From Paenibacillus lutrae (GTDB lineage: Bacteria; Bacillota; Bacilli; Paenibacillales; NBRC-103111): a DNA stretch of 64,000 nucleotides. The notes beneath the pieces are model-generated. The model saw only the letters and a list, made by a program, of their open reading frames with translations. It was not told the DNA's origin and made no database searches. Positions 44,213 through 53,861 of this stretch are shown here, in pieces (position 1 is the first letter of the stretch; each line of letters opens with the position of its first letter). Location of the stretch: NCBI RefSeq assembly GCF_009757775.1, contig NZ_RHLK01000001.1, positions 630,551 to 694,550 of the forward strand, written 5' to 3'. The translations under genes were made by a program, and so were the position numbers.

Positions 44213-45742
44213 TTATCTGTAATCTGTGTCCAAATAATCCTGATCCGGATTCCAATTCGGGAATGTAAAGTCACTCCTGCTTACATCCAAACCGCCGGAT
44301 TTCAGTTTGTTAATGGCATCGTCCAAGCCTTTGTTCGCTTTATCATTATAAGCCCGGAGTGCTCCGGTCAGATCTTGCTGGGCTCCTGTCAACGCAGCCT
44401 GGAGAATTTCGCCGTAAGACGGTTTGATCTTCGGCTGGGACAGAGCGCCTAACTCTACGATGACCTTGGCTGTTTGCGGATTTTTGACGGCATAGTTCGG
44501 ACGCTCATGCAGCAGCTCCTTATGAAGCTGGACGAATTGGCCGAATTCCGGATACGGATACAGCGACTTGTTGCTGTTAATGCTTTCTATCGGAGTCAGA
44601 GCCACGCCCCGGTTCAAATATTTCTCATAGAATAGCGGGGACGCAAAGCCGTTCTCGATAAACTCCCCGACTTCCTTGGGGTGCTTGGTGTTCGCAGAAA
44701 TCAGATACCCCGTCCCGCTCGCCCTTGTAAATGTATAACCGGGTTTACTGCCGTCCGGCGTCGGAACTGCGGCTAATCCGAAATTGGCTTCGGGCGTATC
44801 CCGTTTAATAATCCACATCCGCGCCCGCCCTTCAATGAAGAATGCCGCCTTCGCTTGTCCGAACAGGACGGTGGCCTCGGCCAGTTTCATCGTATAGGAA
44901 GACGGTAATATACTGCCGTCTGTCTTCAACTGATTTAAGAATTCGAAGGAGTCCAGGGAGGCTTTGGAATTAAACGCATATGTACCCGTTTTATAATTAA
45001 AGCGTGAAGAGCCATCGCCCACTTCTTCCTTGTTCAAACCTGCAGCCAGTCCATCCACGATTTTGGTAATCCCCGACGCTGTTGCGCTCTCCCCTCCACT
45101 GAAAACAAGGCCATATACGTCGCCTTTCCCTTTCTCTGTGACTGTTCGGGCCATGCTGCGCAGTTCTTCCCAAGTTTGGGGCGGCTTCTCGGGATCCAGG
45201 CCCGCATTCTTCAGGACATCCTTATTGTAGTAAAGGATCGACGTCAATGTGGGTCCGGTGACCGGCCAGGAGTAGGTTTTTCCGTCAATCACATTGACGC
45301 CTTCCTGGAACGATCCTTGAGCAAACTGCTTCTTCCAGTTGTCCGATACAAGTCCGTCATATGGCAAAGCCCAGCCTTGCGCTACTACGGTCTGCACATC
45401 GGTGTTTTGCGGTGTAACGAACACATCGGGCAGCTCGTTCGAGGTGGCGGCTGCTTGAATAGCTGTATGATACTCCGCCCATGGCATGTACTTGGCTTCG
45501 ATGCGGACTTTGCCCCTGTTCTTGGCGTTATACTCTTTCACCATCCTCTGTCCCGGACTCTCCTCCCCTTTCAGAAAATCATCGCCGCCCCATAATCTAA
45601 GGACGATCTCCTTACCATCGCCCGGCGCTTCCTTCTGGTTCCCTTCTGCACCCATTTCCTCTTCCGGTAATCCTGAGCAGCCGCTCAGCATGATAGCTGC
45701 ACTTAGGGTAAGCGCTCCGCCGGTTCTCCATAACTTGTTCAA
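44213..45742 (-). CDS. Carbohydrate ABC transporter substrate-binding lipoprotein
   Basis: 509 residues. The lipobox is LSGC with Cys22. The mature part is a family 1 extracellular solute-binding fold (LRLWGGDDF at about 48-56; RASGTGYLISANTKHPKEVGEFI). It would bind unsaturated disaccharides made by the lyase. The start is TTG (45740-45742), with AGGAGG 8 bases ahead. The binding partner permeases precede it in the operon. Confidence 0.88.
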   Translation of the reverse strand: MNKLWRTGGALTLSAAIMLSGCSGLPEEEMGAEGNQKEAPGDGKEIVLRLWGGDDFLKGEESPGQRMVKEYNAKNRGKVRIEAKYMPWAEYHTAIQAAATSNELPDVFVTPQNTDVQTVVAQGWALPYDGLVSDNWKKQFAQGSFQEGVNVIDGKTYSWPVTGPTLTSILYYNKDVLKNAGLDPEKPPQTWEELRSMARTVTEKGKGDVYGLVFSGGESATASGITKIVDGLAAGLNKEEVGDGSSRFNYKTGTYAFNSKASLDSFEFLNQLKTDGSILPSSYTMKLAEATVLFGQAKAAFFIEGRARMWIIKRDTPEANFGLAAVPTPDGSKPGYTFTRASGTGYLISANTKHPKEVGEFIENGFASPLFYEKYLNRGVALTPIESINSNKSLYPYPEFGQFVQLHKELLHERPNYAVKNPQTAKVIVELGALSQPKIKPSYGEILQAALTGAQQDLTGALRAYNDKANKGLDDAINKLKSGGLDVSRSDFTFPNWNPDQDYLDTDYR

Positions 45743-45809
45743 CAGGGTAGCCTCCTCTTGTATCTATCCGATCCCGCCTACTGCTAGCCGGTTAGTCTAA
45801 TCTCAATAA

Positions 45810-46652
45810 TTATCCCTTGATAGCTCCTGCCACTCCCTCAACAAAATAGCGCTGCAGCAGGATAAAAACCGCCAGAATCGGCAGCAGCGAAATACTGGCG
45901 GCGGCAGCCATCCCCGTCCAATCCATGGTCTGCTCGCCGACGAACTGGTACATCCCCACACCTAGCGTCCGCAGCTCGGGCCTAGACAACGTAAACACCA
46001 GCGGCATCAGGAACGCGTTCCACGTCCACATGAACTGCATAATAGCCGTTGTGGCGATCATCGGTTTGGCGAGCGGCAGCATAATTTGCACGAATGTCCT
46101 GAAAAATCCGCTTCCGTCCATTTCCGCCGATTCCTCCAGCTCCTTGGGAAGACCTCTGAAATAGGCGACAAACAGCAGAATGAAGAGCACATGTCCCCCG
46201 CCCACCTCCGCCAGGATAATGCCCCAGAGCGAGTTGTTCAAACCCAGTTCATTTACCAGCATGTAGACCGGAATCAGGGTATATCCTTTGGGCATAAACA
46301 TCGTGGCCGTGATCGCGGTGATGAACAATAACCGGCCCCGAAATTGATACCGGCCGACCGCATATCCTGTCAGCGAGCATACCGCAACAACAATCACCAC
46401 GACGGCCAGAGTTATCAGGACCGTATTCCAGAAGTAAACGGAGAAATGGGCTGTCTCCCAAGCTCTCCGGTAATTATCGAACTGGAATGTCTCGGGCAGC
46501 AGCTTGATTCCTGATACAATGTATTCGTTGTTCGTTTTGAATGAAGACATCAGCATCCAAACGAACGGATAAATCCATACCGCTCCCATACCGATCAGGA
46601 GGAGATGGGCCGCTATCAGCAGCGGCGAACGGCGGATCCGCTTTCTTTTCAT
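45810..46652 (-). CDS. CUT1 sugar ABC transporter permease (MalG/LacG-like)
   Basis: 280 residues, six predicted helices, with the EAA-loop segment ELEESAEMDGSGFFRTFVQIMLPLAKP (about 178-204) of MalG-type permeases that docks the ATPase. No ATPase gene is present in the window; CUT1 systems in Firmicutes often share MsmX. Functions with the next permease and the lipoprotein. Confidence 0.9.
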   Translation of the reverse strand: MKRKRIRRSPLLIAAHLLLIGMGAVWIYPFVWMLMSSFKTNNEYIVSGIKLLPETFQFDNYRRAWETAHFSVYFWNTVLITLAVVVIVVAVCSLTGYAVGRYQFRGRLLFITAITATMFMPKGYTLIPVYMLVNELGLNNSLWGIILAEVGGGHVLFILLFVAYFRGLPKELEESAEMDGSGFFRTFVQIMLPLAKPMIATTAIMQFMWTWNAFLMPLVFTLSRPELRTLGVGMYQFVGEQTMDWTGMAAAASISLLPILAVFILLQRYFVEGVAGAIKG

Positions 46653-46667
46653 GATGTATCGTCCCCT

Positions 46668-47633
46668 CTACAGCCCCTTATTTGTACGCCCTCCGCTAAG
46701 CTTCACTAACCCTCCCAGCAGCAGCGAGATGAACATGACCGCAATCCCGTACACGACTCCTGCGGCGGAAGCGAAACCCACTCTTGCCTCTCCCTGCCCT
46801 GAGAAGGCATACCGGTAAATATAGACATCGACCATATCCGTCTTAAATGCAGGGCCGCCCTCAGTCATGGCTTTGACCAGATCGAACACATGCAGTGCAT
46901 TTACGGCCGATACGAGAAGAATGACGCTTCCTACCGGAATCAGAAGAGGCACGGTGATGTACCGGAACAGCTGCAAGGCGGATGCGCCGTCAATACGGGC
47001 AGCCTCGAAGAGCTCCCGGGGCAGAGATTGAATGCCCGCTAACCAGTAAATAAGCTTCATACCGAAGCTTTTCCAGATCCCGACCAGAATGACAATAAGC
47101 ATGGCCGTATCAGCGGAACCGAGCCAATCCACCGGTTTATCCAGAATTCCGATCCTCATCAGTACTTCGTTGGCGAGCCCTTTGTATGCTCCGAATATAA
47201 AACGCATGACGAGACCGACAACGGCTGTTGTCGTCACGACCGGCAAAAAATAAACCGTCCGGTAGATGACTTTGCCTCGCATACGGCTTGAATTGAGCAG
47301 CAAAGCCAGCAGCAGGGCGAGCGGAACCTGAATACCGACAAGCCATGCCATGAATACAAGACTGTTGCGAAATGCATTCCAAAAGAGCGGATCGGTCAGC
47401 GTTTCTTTGAAATTCTGCCATCCGATGAAATTTTGAAGCGGTCCATATCCCGACCAGTCAAAAAATGCATACACATAACTCATCACTATGGGATACACCG
47501 TGAACAGTAAAAACAAAATCAGCTGCGGGGCGATAAACAGCCAGCACCATAGCACCTTACGGGTACGATTATGTACGCTGGCACGCTTGCGTTCCGTACG
47601 TACATTTTGGCGGGTACGCGCAGCAGTTTCCAT
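46668..47633 (-). CDS. CUT1 sugar ABC transporter permease (MalF/LacF-like)
   Basis: 321 residues with six predicted helices and the EAA loop FEAARIDGASALQLFRYITVPLL (about 215-237). The ATG at 47631-47633 has AAGGGGGGG ahead. Sixteen bases separate it from the next permease. Confidence 0.9.
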   Translation of the reverse strand: METAARTRQNVRTERKRASVHNRTRKVLWCWLFIAPQLILFLLFTVYPIVMSYVYAFFDWSGYGPLQNFIGWQNFKETLTDPLFWNAFRNSLVFMAWLVGIQVPLALLLALLLNSSRMRGKVIYRTVYFLPVVTTTAVVGLVMRFIFGAYKGLANEVLMRIGILDKPVDWLGSADTAMLIVILVGIWKSFGMKLIYWLAGIQSLPRELFEAARIDGASALQLFRYITVPLLIPVGSVILLVSAVNALHVFDLVKAMTEGGPAFKTDMVDVYIYRYAFSGQGEARVGFASAAGVVYGIAVMFISLLLGGLVKLSGGRTNKGL

Positions 47634-47963
47634 TGTATACCCCCCCTTCATCCATTTCATTGCGCTAACAAAAAAGAAAGAGACTCCTCCCTTATGTGAC
47701 TCTAAGGAAAGACGTCTCCGGCAGTCCGGTCTGTCGTCTTACAAGCGATAAACTCATGTATCTTCGTGCAGCCTTGGTATGCAAAAGAACATGTAAATTT
47801 CTCATAAAATACTAAACCTATCTATATACTGGGATTAACGGCATGGGTACTGTCTTAAAACAGGCAGCATTCCTTGCAATCCCAATCATGAGCACCTGAG
47901 CATAGGAAACCCACCAGATCTGACACTTGGAATGATACTTGCGCCGCTATTCTTGTCTTTGCT
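47634..47963. other. Leader region before the GAG transporter genes
   Basis: About 300 bases without a gene between the DUF3604 gene and the first permease. On the minus strand there is a CTGTTTTAAGACAG hairpin inside GGGATT/AATCCC (about 47829-47883) and, closer to the permease, an AAGACG…CGTCTT stem with an inner CCGG/CCGG (about 47709-47740) before a T-rich stretch. This may hold an internal terminator and promoter. No known riboswitch class recognised. Confidence 0.45.
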
Positions 47964-49481
47964 TCAAGCAAGTGCATAAATAGGCGATATCCAGGCGCAT
48001 TGACCGTTAACCTGCCTAATTTCCACATGATACACATCACAATCAGATTCAATGGTATCATCGCGCCATGTTTCCCTCAATGTATACAATCTTTCATGAA
48101 CAGCGCGGTGAATCACGAACGCTTCGGAGTTGTACGCCCTCAGATGAGCCGTACGGTTCCCAAGCAGCAGCTCTCCGATCGTTGCCTCGATCCTTGTGCC
48201 GTTCAGTTCCACTTGGATGACGGTATGACGGTCTCCCTTCACTTCAAGAATCAGCCCTCCCGTGTGCGAATGAAGGGTTGTCGGATTCCGGAACGTCGTA
48301 CAAGTCCATTCAACCGTTGACTCCGACTGGCTGACGATCGCGTTGCCCAGTGCGTTCATCCCCGGATCATCTTGTATATCCGGCGTCGGAGCAAGAATAC
48401 TGCGCCCCCGAAAACACGTTTCTGTTGAAAGAAGGCTGCCTCCCGTGATATCCGCCCTGCCTTCCCAGAAGCAGCCGTTCTTAGCGTTGCCCCAGCCGGA
48501 TTCTATTTTCACTTTGTAAGTGCGCAGCCCTGCATTTGACGAATCTGCCCCGCTACAAGTATTATGAGCGAGAACTTCGCCGGTAAAGACTTTATGCGGC
48601 TTCAAATTTTTGAAAACGACAACTTTGTCAAGCTGATCACAGCCCGTCACTTCAAGCTCGAATTCCCGCTGTACTGCCGTCAGTTCGCTTCCCATGGGCG
48701 CTTTGTTGAGTGTAAAGCGGCAGCCGATTTTATCTCCTGTCACCGCATACGTTCTGCGGGCAAGAATGGCTTCCCATATGGCCTCACGTGTCTTAGATTC
48801 GGCTAGTACAGCGACCCTGCCGTCTCCGTACGAACCCGGATAACCTGCATGGTGGTCGGTCGATCCGACGAAGCCGAAGCGCAGTTTGCGCTCCAGCGCC
48901 GCATACACGCTGGATCTGGAGTCCCGTGGTCCCATATCGTGGTAATAAGGATAAGGACTCTGATCGGATAAACCGCTGCCATGCTTGGAATATACTTCGA
49001 CGATCGGACTGACCGCGGGATTGAAGCTGTCCCAATTGCCGCCCCGGTAACCCGGTGTATAACCGACATGATGAGGCACCGCAATCACCCGATACCCGTT
49101 TAACTGTTCCAGTATAGCTGCAATCGAGCTCCCCTCTGCTAATGGAAGCTCATCGTCCGGCGACAAAAAATGATGGTCGCCATATCGGCTGGAATGGGCT
49201 TCATAGCCTTGAAAGGTTACAAATTCATGAGGGACATGAAACTTCTTTACCGTATCCCGCACCACTTCCCAGTCTCTGCGCAGTTTGGCAAAGCCTTCTG
49301 TATGAAAATCAACCAGATATTCAAGCCCATTAGTGCGCGCCGGCATGTCGGACCAGGAAGCATGACCGATAATCGCGCAGAAGTCCAGTTGTCCCCGGGC
49401 AGCTGCCAGAGCATTCTCCAGACTGCCGAAACCGTAGCTGATGCCGCAGTGATTATGCAAATCTCCCCAATACACATTCAT
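47964..49481 (-). CDS. DUF3604/PHP-like metal-dependent hydrolase in the GAG operon
   Basis: 505 residues. The N-terminal part starts NVYWGDLHNHCGISYG, the metal-binding DLHxH motif of DUF3604/PHP domains, and continues with IGHASW (about 38-43), AVPHHVGYTPG (about 155) and GSTDHHAGYPGSYG (about 222-235), all rich in His and Asp suited to a metal cluster. PHP enzymes are phosphoesterases, but DUF3604 proteins are uncharacterised. The C-terminal half (300-505) is beta-rich. No signal peptide. GGAGAG precedes the ATG. Sitting between GH88 and the transporter, it probably acts on an imported GAG fragment; what reaction is not known. Confidence 0.8.
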   Translation of the reverse strand: MNVYWGDLHNHCGISYGFGSLENALAAARGQLDFCAIIGHASWSDMPARTNGLEYLVDFHTEGFAKLRRDWEVVRDTVKKFHVPHEFVTFQGYEAHSSRYGDHHFLSPDDELPLAEGSSIAAILEQLNGYRVIAVPHHVGYTPGYRGGNWDSFNPAVSPIVEVYSKHGSGLSDQSPYPYYHDMGPRDSRSSVYAALERKLRFGFVGSTDHHAGYPGSYGDGRVAVLAESKTREAIWEAILARRTYAVTGDKIGCRFTLNKAPMGSELTAVQREFELEVTGCDQLDKVVVFKNLKPHKVFTGEVLAHNTCSGADSSNAGLRTYKVKIESGWGNAKNGCFWEGRADITGGSLLSTETCFRGRSILAPTPDIQDDPGMNALGNAIVSQSESTVEWTCTTFRNPTTLHSHTGGLILEVKGDRHTVIQVELNGTRIEATIGELLLGNRTAHLRAYNSEAFVIHRAVHERLYTLRETWRDDTIESDCDVYHVEIRQVNGQCAWISPIYALA

Positions 49482-49547
49482 CTTGATCTCTCCTATACCA
49501 GGATGGCTGACGGCGGATGCCGCAGTCCTATTATGACTTCATCCCGT

Positions 49548-50720
49548 TCACCAGAATGTTTCCTTCTGTCCCCTTAATTTCGCCAGCGCTTCAATAAAAA
49601 AATAGTCGCCATAGATCAATCCGGCACCGATATTTTTAGCTGCCGGGAAGTTGCCGGTGCCGTGGAGCAGAATTGCTTCATCCCGGTCGTCCCATACGGC
49701 GTAATGCTCGCTTAGGGATTTCAGGATGCGCCTGGCCTGATCTTTATAATGATGAGAAGCATTACTTGACGATCCCCCGGCGGGGTTCTCGTCTGTAAGT
49801 TCGGCCAGCAGCAGCAATCCCCCGGCTGCAACAGCTGCCGCCGATGAATCCTTGGGCGCACGCTCTAAGTCCGGGATTCTGAAATCCCAATAAGGAACCC
49901 CATCGTCGGGCAGGTTATCCAGGAAGAAATCGGCTACCTGTCTGCTGCCTTGCAGATACGCCTCATTCTTCGTATAACGGTAACACAGAGCGAGCCCGTA
50001 TAACGCCCAAGCCGCTCCCCTCGCCCAGGCCGAATCAGGAGCATATCCCTGGCCGGCAAGCGCCTCGAGCATTTCACCCGTATCCGGATCGAAAGCCACG
50101 ATGTGGCGGCACGATCCGTCTTCACGCACGAAATGTCGAAGCACGGTATCCGCATGCCCGGCTGCAATATGCCGGTAACGCGGATCTTTGGTCTCGGCAG
50201 AAGCCCAGAGCAGAAGGCTGAGGTTCATCGTGCAGTCCACAATCGCTAAGCCTGCATTATCCCGGGTACCGATTCCCGAATCCTCATTCCAGGCGCGGAT
50301 AAATTTCCCGCGCACATTAAATCTTCCGGCGAGCCAAGAGGCAACTTTATGCGCGCGAACTTTGGATAGCGGATTGCCATTCATTTTGTAGTTCGCAACC
50401 GAAGTCAGCTGCCAAATAAAGCCTACATCGTGATGAAGATGGACGAACCTGTCTATCGCCTCATCCAGCTTCTGCTCGCACTTCTCTGCCGTTTCCCGCA
50501 GATTCTCGTCTTTGTTCTCCCGGTATACCAGCCAGAGGATACCCGGCCAGAAACCCGCCGTCCACCCATGCGGCAGAATCCGATCATACTTTCCGCTGCG
50601 GGATGCGTGAACGAACCCGGCGCCGATTGCGGAGTTCGCCCGGGTTGTTTTCCGGACAACGCCCTGCCAGGCTTCTTCCACCCAATTTTGTCCGACATTT
50701 AAACTCTCTACCTTCGGCAT
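49548..50720 (-). CDS. GH88 unsaturated glucuronyl hydrolase
   Basis: 390 residues forming an (alpha/alpha)6 barrel. HLHHDVGFIW (about 89-98) holds one active-site Asp and LAIVDCTMNL (about 150-159) the second; AWARGAAWALYG (about 208-219) is the family's conserved block. It hydrates the C4=C5 double bond of unsaturated uronic acids and frees the amino sugar. No signal peptide, so cytoplasmic. Start at 50720 (AAGGAG 8 bases ahead) is preferred over 50789, which lies inside the sulfatase gene. Confidence 0.92.
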   Translation of the reverse strand: MPKVESLNVGQNWVEEAWQGVVRKTTRANSAIGAGFVHASRSGKYDRILPHGWTAGFWPGILWLVYRENKDENLRETAEKCEQKLDEAIDRFVHLHHDVGFIWQLTSVANYKMNGNPLSKVRAHKVASWLAGRFNVRGKFIRAWNEDSGIGTRDNAGLAIVDCTMNLSLLLWASAETKDPRYRHIAAGHADTVLRHFVREDGSCRHIVAFDPDTGEMLEALAGQGYAPDSAWARGAAWALYGLALCYRYTKNEAYLQGSRQVADFFLDNLPDDGVPYWDFRIPDLERAPKDSSAAAVAAGGLLLLAELTDENPAGGSSSNASHHYKDQARRILKSLSEHYAVWDDRDEAILLHGTGNFPAAKNIGAGLIYGDYFFIEALAKLRGQKETFW

Positions 50721-50742
50721 GATTAGAACTCCTTGCTTAACG

Positions 50743-52197
50743 TTACGATTTAAAAGGTCCGTAATCGGACAAAAACCGGCTGTACGCACACTCCGGTATG
50801 TTCAGCAAATCTCCGGTAACGATCATATGCTCTCTTAGTTTCTCCAGCATTGAAGCGATCCGCCCGCCTTGTTCGGCATCAAAAGCCAAATTATTCATCT
50901 CGGAAGGATCCGCATCTGTATCATACAGCTCGATATACAGTTCATCCTTGAACAGGTCCACGATCAATTTATAAAACCCTTCGATAACACACCGCTGGAA
51001 GTTTCCCCGGGCACCATTCCCATCGAACTGAATAAAAATCCGTTCGCGATCTATCCGTTTATTAACCCCGTTAATTATTGGCATTAATGAAATTCCGGAC
51101 ATCTTCTCCGGCATCCCGATTTGTAAATAGTCACAAAGCGTAGGTAAGACATCCACAGCGCTGACGAGTGCATGGCTGCTGCGTAAAGCCGGGGGCGAGC
51201 TTGCCGGAAACTTCATCAAAAGCGGTGTGCGCACGGCTTCTTCATACATACACATTTTCTGCCAAAGCCGGTGTGAACCGAGCATCTCTCCATGATCACT
51301 GGTAAAAACCAGGAGGGTCTCGTCATAAATCCCCTGCCGTTTAAGTTCTGCGACCAGCTCACCGACACAGTGGTCAAGCAGCGCAACCAGCCCGAGATAG
51401 ACCCTCCAGACGGGCAGCCACGCGGCTCGGGAATACGAGCTTCCGAGCATCCCGGGCAAGTTGTACAGCTGTAGCGGCGACTGATTAACCCCCCATTGAC
51501 CGACATTGGCCGGCAGATCCGCTTCTTTGAACATGGAATACCAAGGCTCTGGAATGTGCAAAGGCGGATGCGGTGCCAGGAACATGGCACTGAGCGCGAA
51601 AGGTTTACCCGGATCCCGGTGACGCAATGCATGTAAGGAATCTCGCAGGATGAAGCCGTCATAAAAATATTCAAAGCCTTCCTCATAGCATCCTGTCGCC
51701 GGAATGGAGTAGTTTCTTGACCGGGTGATTCTCCCGTAGGCCTGTTCGGGAACCGGACCCTGAAATGAAGGGCCGCCTGGCTTTTGCTTCCCCCTTTCTT
51801 CGAGAAACGCCTGGTAGCGCTGTTCCAGCGGGAGCCAGGTGGTCCCACTGTCCGCTACAGTCTCCGGCTTCGGTTCGGTAAAGAGATGCTGCTTGCCGGT
51901 ATGCCAGCTGTCCCAATCCTTCTCCAACAGGTCATACCAGTGTGTGTGAGCGGATTGTACACAGCCGTGCTGCTTTTCATGCCCGGTCCAGGGATTAATT
52001 AAAGAGCCGGTAATATTGGGATATTTCCCTGTCAAGAAGGCTCCCCGGGCAGGAACGCACAGTGGAGAAGCGCAGTAAGCTCTGCGGAAATCTACACTTT
52101 CCGATCGAAGCATATTCAGATTAGGCGTGTGTTCGCCCAGCGCATCCCATCTTAATTGATCGGCCATAATTAAAACAACATGGGGTTTAGCCCTCAA
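50743..52197 (-). CDS. Cys-type sulfatase of the GAG operon (first gene)
   Basis: 484 residues, S1 sulfatase family. ADQLRWDALG at the N-terminus gives metal ligands, CVPAR near residues 47-51 is the CxPxR motif to be converted to formylglycine, and TSDHGEMLGSH holds the C-terminal metal Asp-His. Start is TTG (52195-52197) behind AAGGTG. No signal peptide, so it acts in the cytoplasm after uptake of sulfated disaccharides. No formylglycine-generating enzyme or anSME is in the window. GAG 2-, 4- or 6-sulfate specificity is unknown. Confidence 0.9.
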   Translation of the reverse strand: MRAKPHVVLIMADQLRWDALGEHTPNLNMLRSESVDFRRAYCASPLCVPARGAFLTGKYPNITGSLINPWTGHEKQHGCVQSAHTHWYDLLEKDWDSWHTGKQHLFTEPKPETVADSGTTWLPLEQRYQAFLEERGKQKPGGPSFQGPVPEQAYGRITRSRNYSIPATGCYEEGFEYFYDGFILRDSLHALRHRDPGKPFALSAMFLAPHPPLHIPEPWYSMFKEADLPANVGQWGVNQSPLQLYNLPGMLGSSYSRAAWLPVWRVYLGLVALLDHCVGELVAELKRQGIYDETLLVFTSDHGEMLGSHRLWQKMCMYEEAVRTPLLMKFPASSPPALRSSHALVSAVDVLPTLCDYLQIGMPEKMSGISLMPIINGVNKRIDRERIFIQFDGNGARGNFQRCVIEGFYKLIVDLFKDELYIELYDTDADPSEMNNLAFDAEQGGRIASMLEKLREHMIVTGDLLNIPECAYSRFLSDYGPFKS

Positions 52198-52594
52198 TCT
52201 TCTTCACCTTTTTTCGAAATCTTAACATTCGGGTTCCAGCCAATACTTATAATTCCCATAAAATTAGTAGGGTATTGACCAAAAAATAGACTTTACTTCC
52301 GCCTAACCGTAAAACGGCTTCTTTACTTCTTAGTTCGAACGGCCGGAATCCGGACGATCAAAGTTGTTGAGTAAGTCCGTTTGTACGGTCCTTGTAAATT
52401 ACATTCATCTTAAGGCATCGCCCTTACTTTTGTCAAGATTTAAACATAGTCTGCGTCTTCTAAGTGTTCATGCAGAATAAACCCTCGCTTTCATTGCTAT
52501 GTTCCGGCGATTTTGATATTTTTGAAGTACCTGCACGTATGCTTCGGAGAACGATCCGTCTCATACAGCGTGTACGAAAGTGAAAGGATGCATT
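52198..52594. promoter_or_regulatory. Divergent promoter region of the GAG operon and ROK gene
   Basis: About 400 bases with three short palindromes: CCGTAAAACGG (52308-52318), CCGGAATCCGG (52345-52355) and CCGTTTGTACGG (52379-52390). The first and third share CCGT…ACGG arms and are candidate ROK operators. No cre site of good quality was seen. Confidence 0.45.
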
Positions 52595-53797
52595 ATGGAC
52601 AATAATCGCAAGGTAGCCGATCAGAAAGGCAGTAAAACAGCCGTCATTCAGATGCTTCGCATCTACGGTCCGATGTCTCGGATCGAATTGGCGAAGCGGA
52701 CCGATTTGAGCCGGGCCACGATTTCCATCACCATTCAGGAACTGATTGAGCTCGGACTTATCCACGAAACTGAAATCCGGCAATCTACCGGGGGCAGACC
52801 TCCTACCAACGTGGAGCTGGTGCCGGGTTCGCATGCGGTGCTCGGCGCCGATCTCAATCAGGAGGGCTGGATGCTGGGAGCTTTCGATCTGCTCGGCCGG
52901 ACATTGGCAAGCAGACGCATTGCCTTCAGTCCCTTTACACAGGAGGCTGCTTTTCGCGCCTTAATTGATGCAATCCCTATTTTTATTTCAGAATTAGACA
53001 AAAGCCCGATGCCACTCCTCGGAATCGCTCTTCCCGGCATTGTGGATTCCCATCTGGGCCTTCTGCGGAGCTCGGCCGTTCTCGGCTGGCAGCAGGTCGA
53101 TTGGGCCAGCGAATTCGAGCGGGAACTTGGCTGGCCGACCACCCTTCTTAACCGGAGCCGGGCCCGCGGACTCTCGGAATGCCGGTACGGTGCCGGCAAA
53201 TCGTACCGGCATATGATCTACATCGGAATCGATGCCGGGATCGGGGCCGGGATCTACATCGACCGGGAATTGATCCACGGGGCAGCAGGCGGAGCCGGTG
53301 AAATCGGGCATACAACCGTGACCGATCACGGACCGTTATGTCCATGCGGCAACACGGGCTGTCTCCAGATGGTATCCGCCGCTCATGCGATCGAGAGGGA
53401 AGCCCGCAGACAGCTTCGCTTGGGCACACCTTCCCTGCTTCAGCAGCCTGAGCTTGATCTGCAGCTGCTACGGTCCGAACACGTCTGCCAGGCAGCCGAG
53501 GACGGGGACGAGCTTGCCCTCCAGATTATCGGGAGTGCAGCGGCTTACTTGGGCATGGCTATGGCCAATTTAGTCAACTTGCTCAACCCCGAAGCGATAA
53601 TTCTGGGAGGACCTGTCCCTGCGGACAGCCCCTCCTATGTAACAGCTGCGGAGAAGGTTATGAGGCAGCGTGCCATGAGCACGTTGTCACGCAACACGGA
53701 AGTAAAGCTTAGCCGATTCCAAGAAACCGGCGGTGCGCTGGGTGCAGCAAACTTCATGCTGGACAGACATCTCACGTTCTCCTACCTGCTGCCTTAA
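52595..53797 (+). CDS. ROK family transcriptional regulator
   Basis: 400 residues. Residues 1-75 are a winged helix-turn-helix (MLRIYGPMSRIELAKRTDLSRATISITIQEL…GRPP), followed by the ROK sugar-kinase-like fold with the zinc motif GPLCPCGNTGCLQ (about 247-259). Members repress sugar-catabolic operons and respond to a sugar or its phosphate. The ATG at 52595 has AAAGGA ahead; a GTG at 52580 is the alternative. Divergent from the GAG operon, so probably its repressor. Confidence 0.92.
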   Translation: MDNNRKVADQKGSKTAVIQMLRIYGPMSRIELAKRTDLSRATISITIQELIELGLIHETEIRQSTGGRPPTNVELVPGSHAVLGADLNQEGWMLGAFDLLGRTLASRRIAFSPFTQEAAFRALIDAIPIFISELDKSPMPLLGIALPGIVDSHLGLLRSSAVLGWQQVDWASEFERELGWPTTLLNRSRARGLSECRYGAGKSYRHMIYIGIDAGIGAGIYIDRELIHGAAGGAGEIGHTTVTDHGPLCPCGNTGCLQMVSAAHAIEREARRQLRLGTPSLLQQPELDLQLLRSEHVCQAAEDGDELALQIIGSAAAYLGMAMANLVNLLNPEAIILGGPVPADSPSYVTAAEKVMRQRAMSTLSRNTEVKLSRFQETGGALGAANFMLDRHLTFSYLLP

Positions 53798-53825
53798 GTC
53801 AGATTCAGGAGCCGCCGGACGCAGG

Positions 53826-53849
53826 AAGCCGCTTTAATCAGCGGCTTTT
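53826..53849 (+). terminator. Terminator after the ROK gene
   Basis: AAGCCGCT/AGCGGCTT stem followed by TTC; between the convergent ROK gene and the second sulfatase. Confidence 0.8.
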
Positions 53850-53861
53850 CGTCATGTATTT

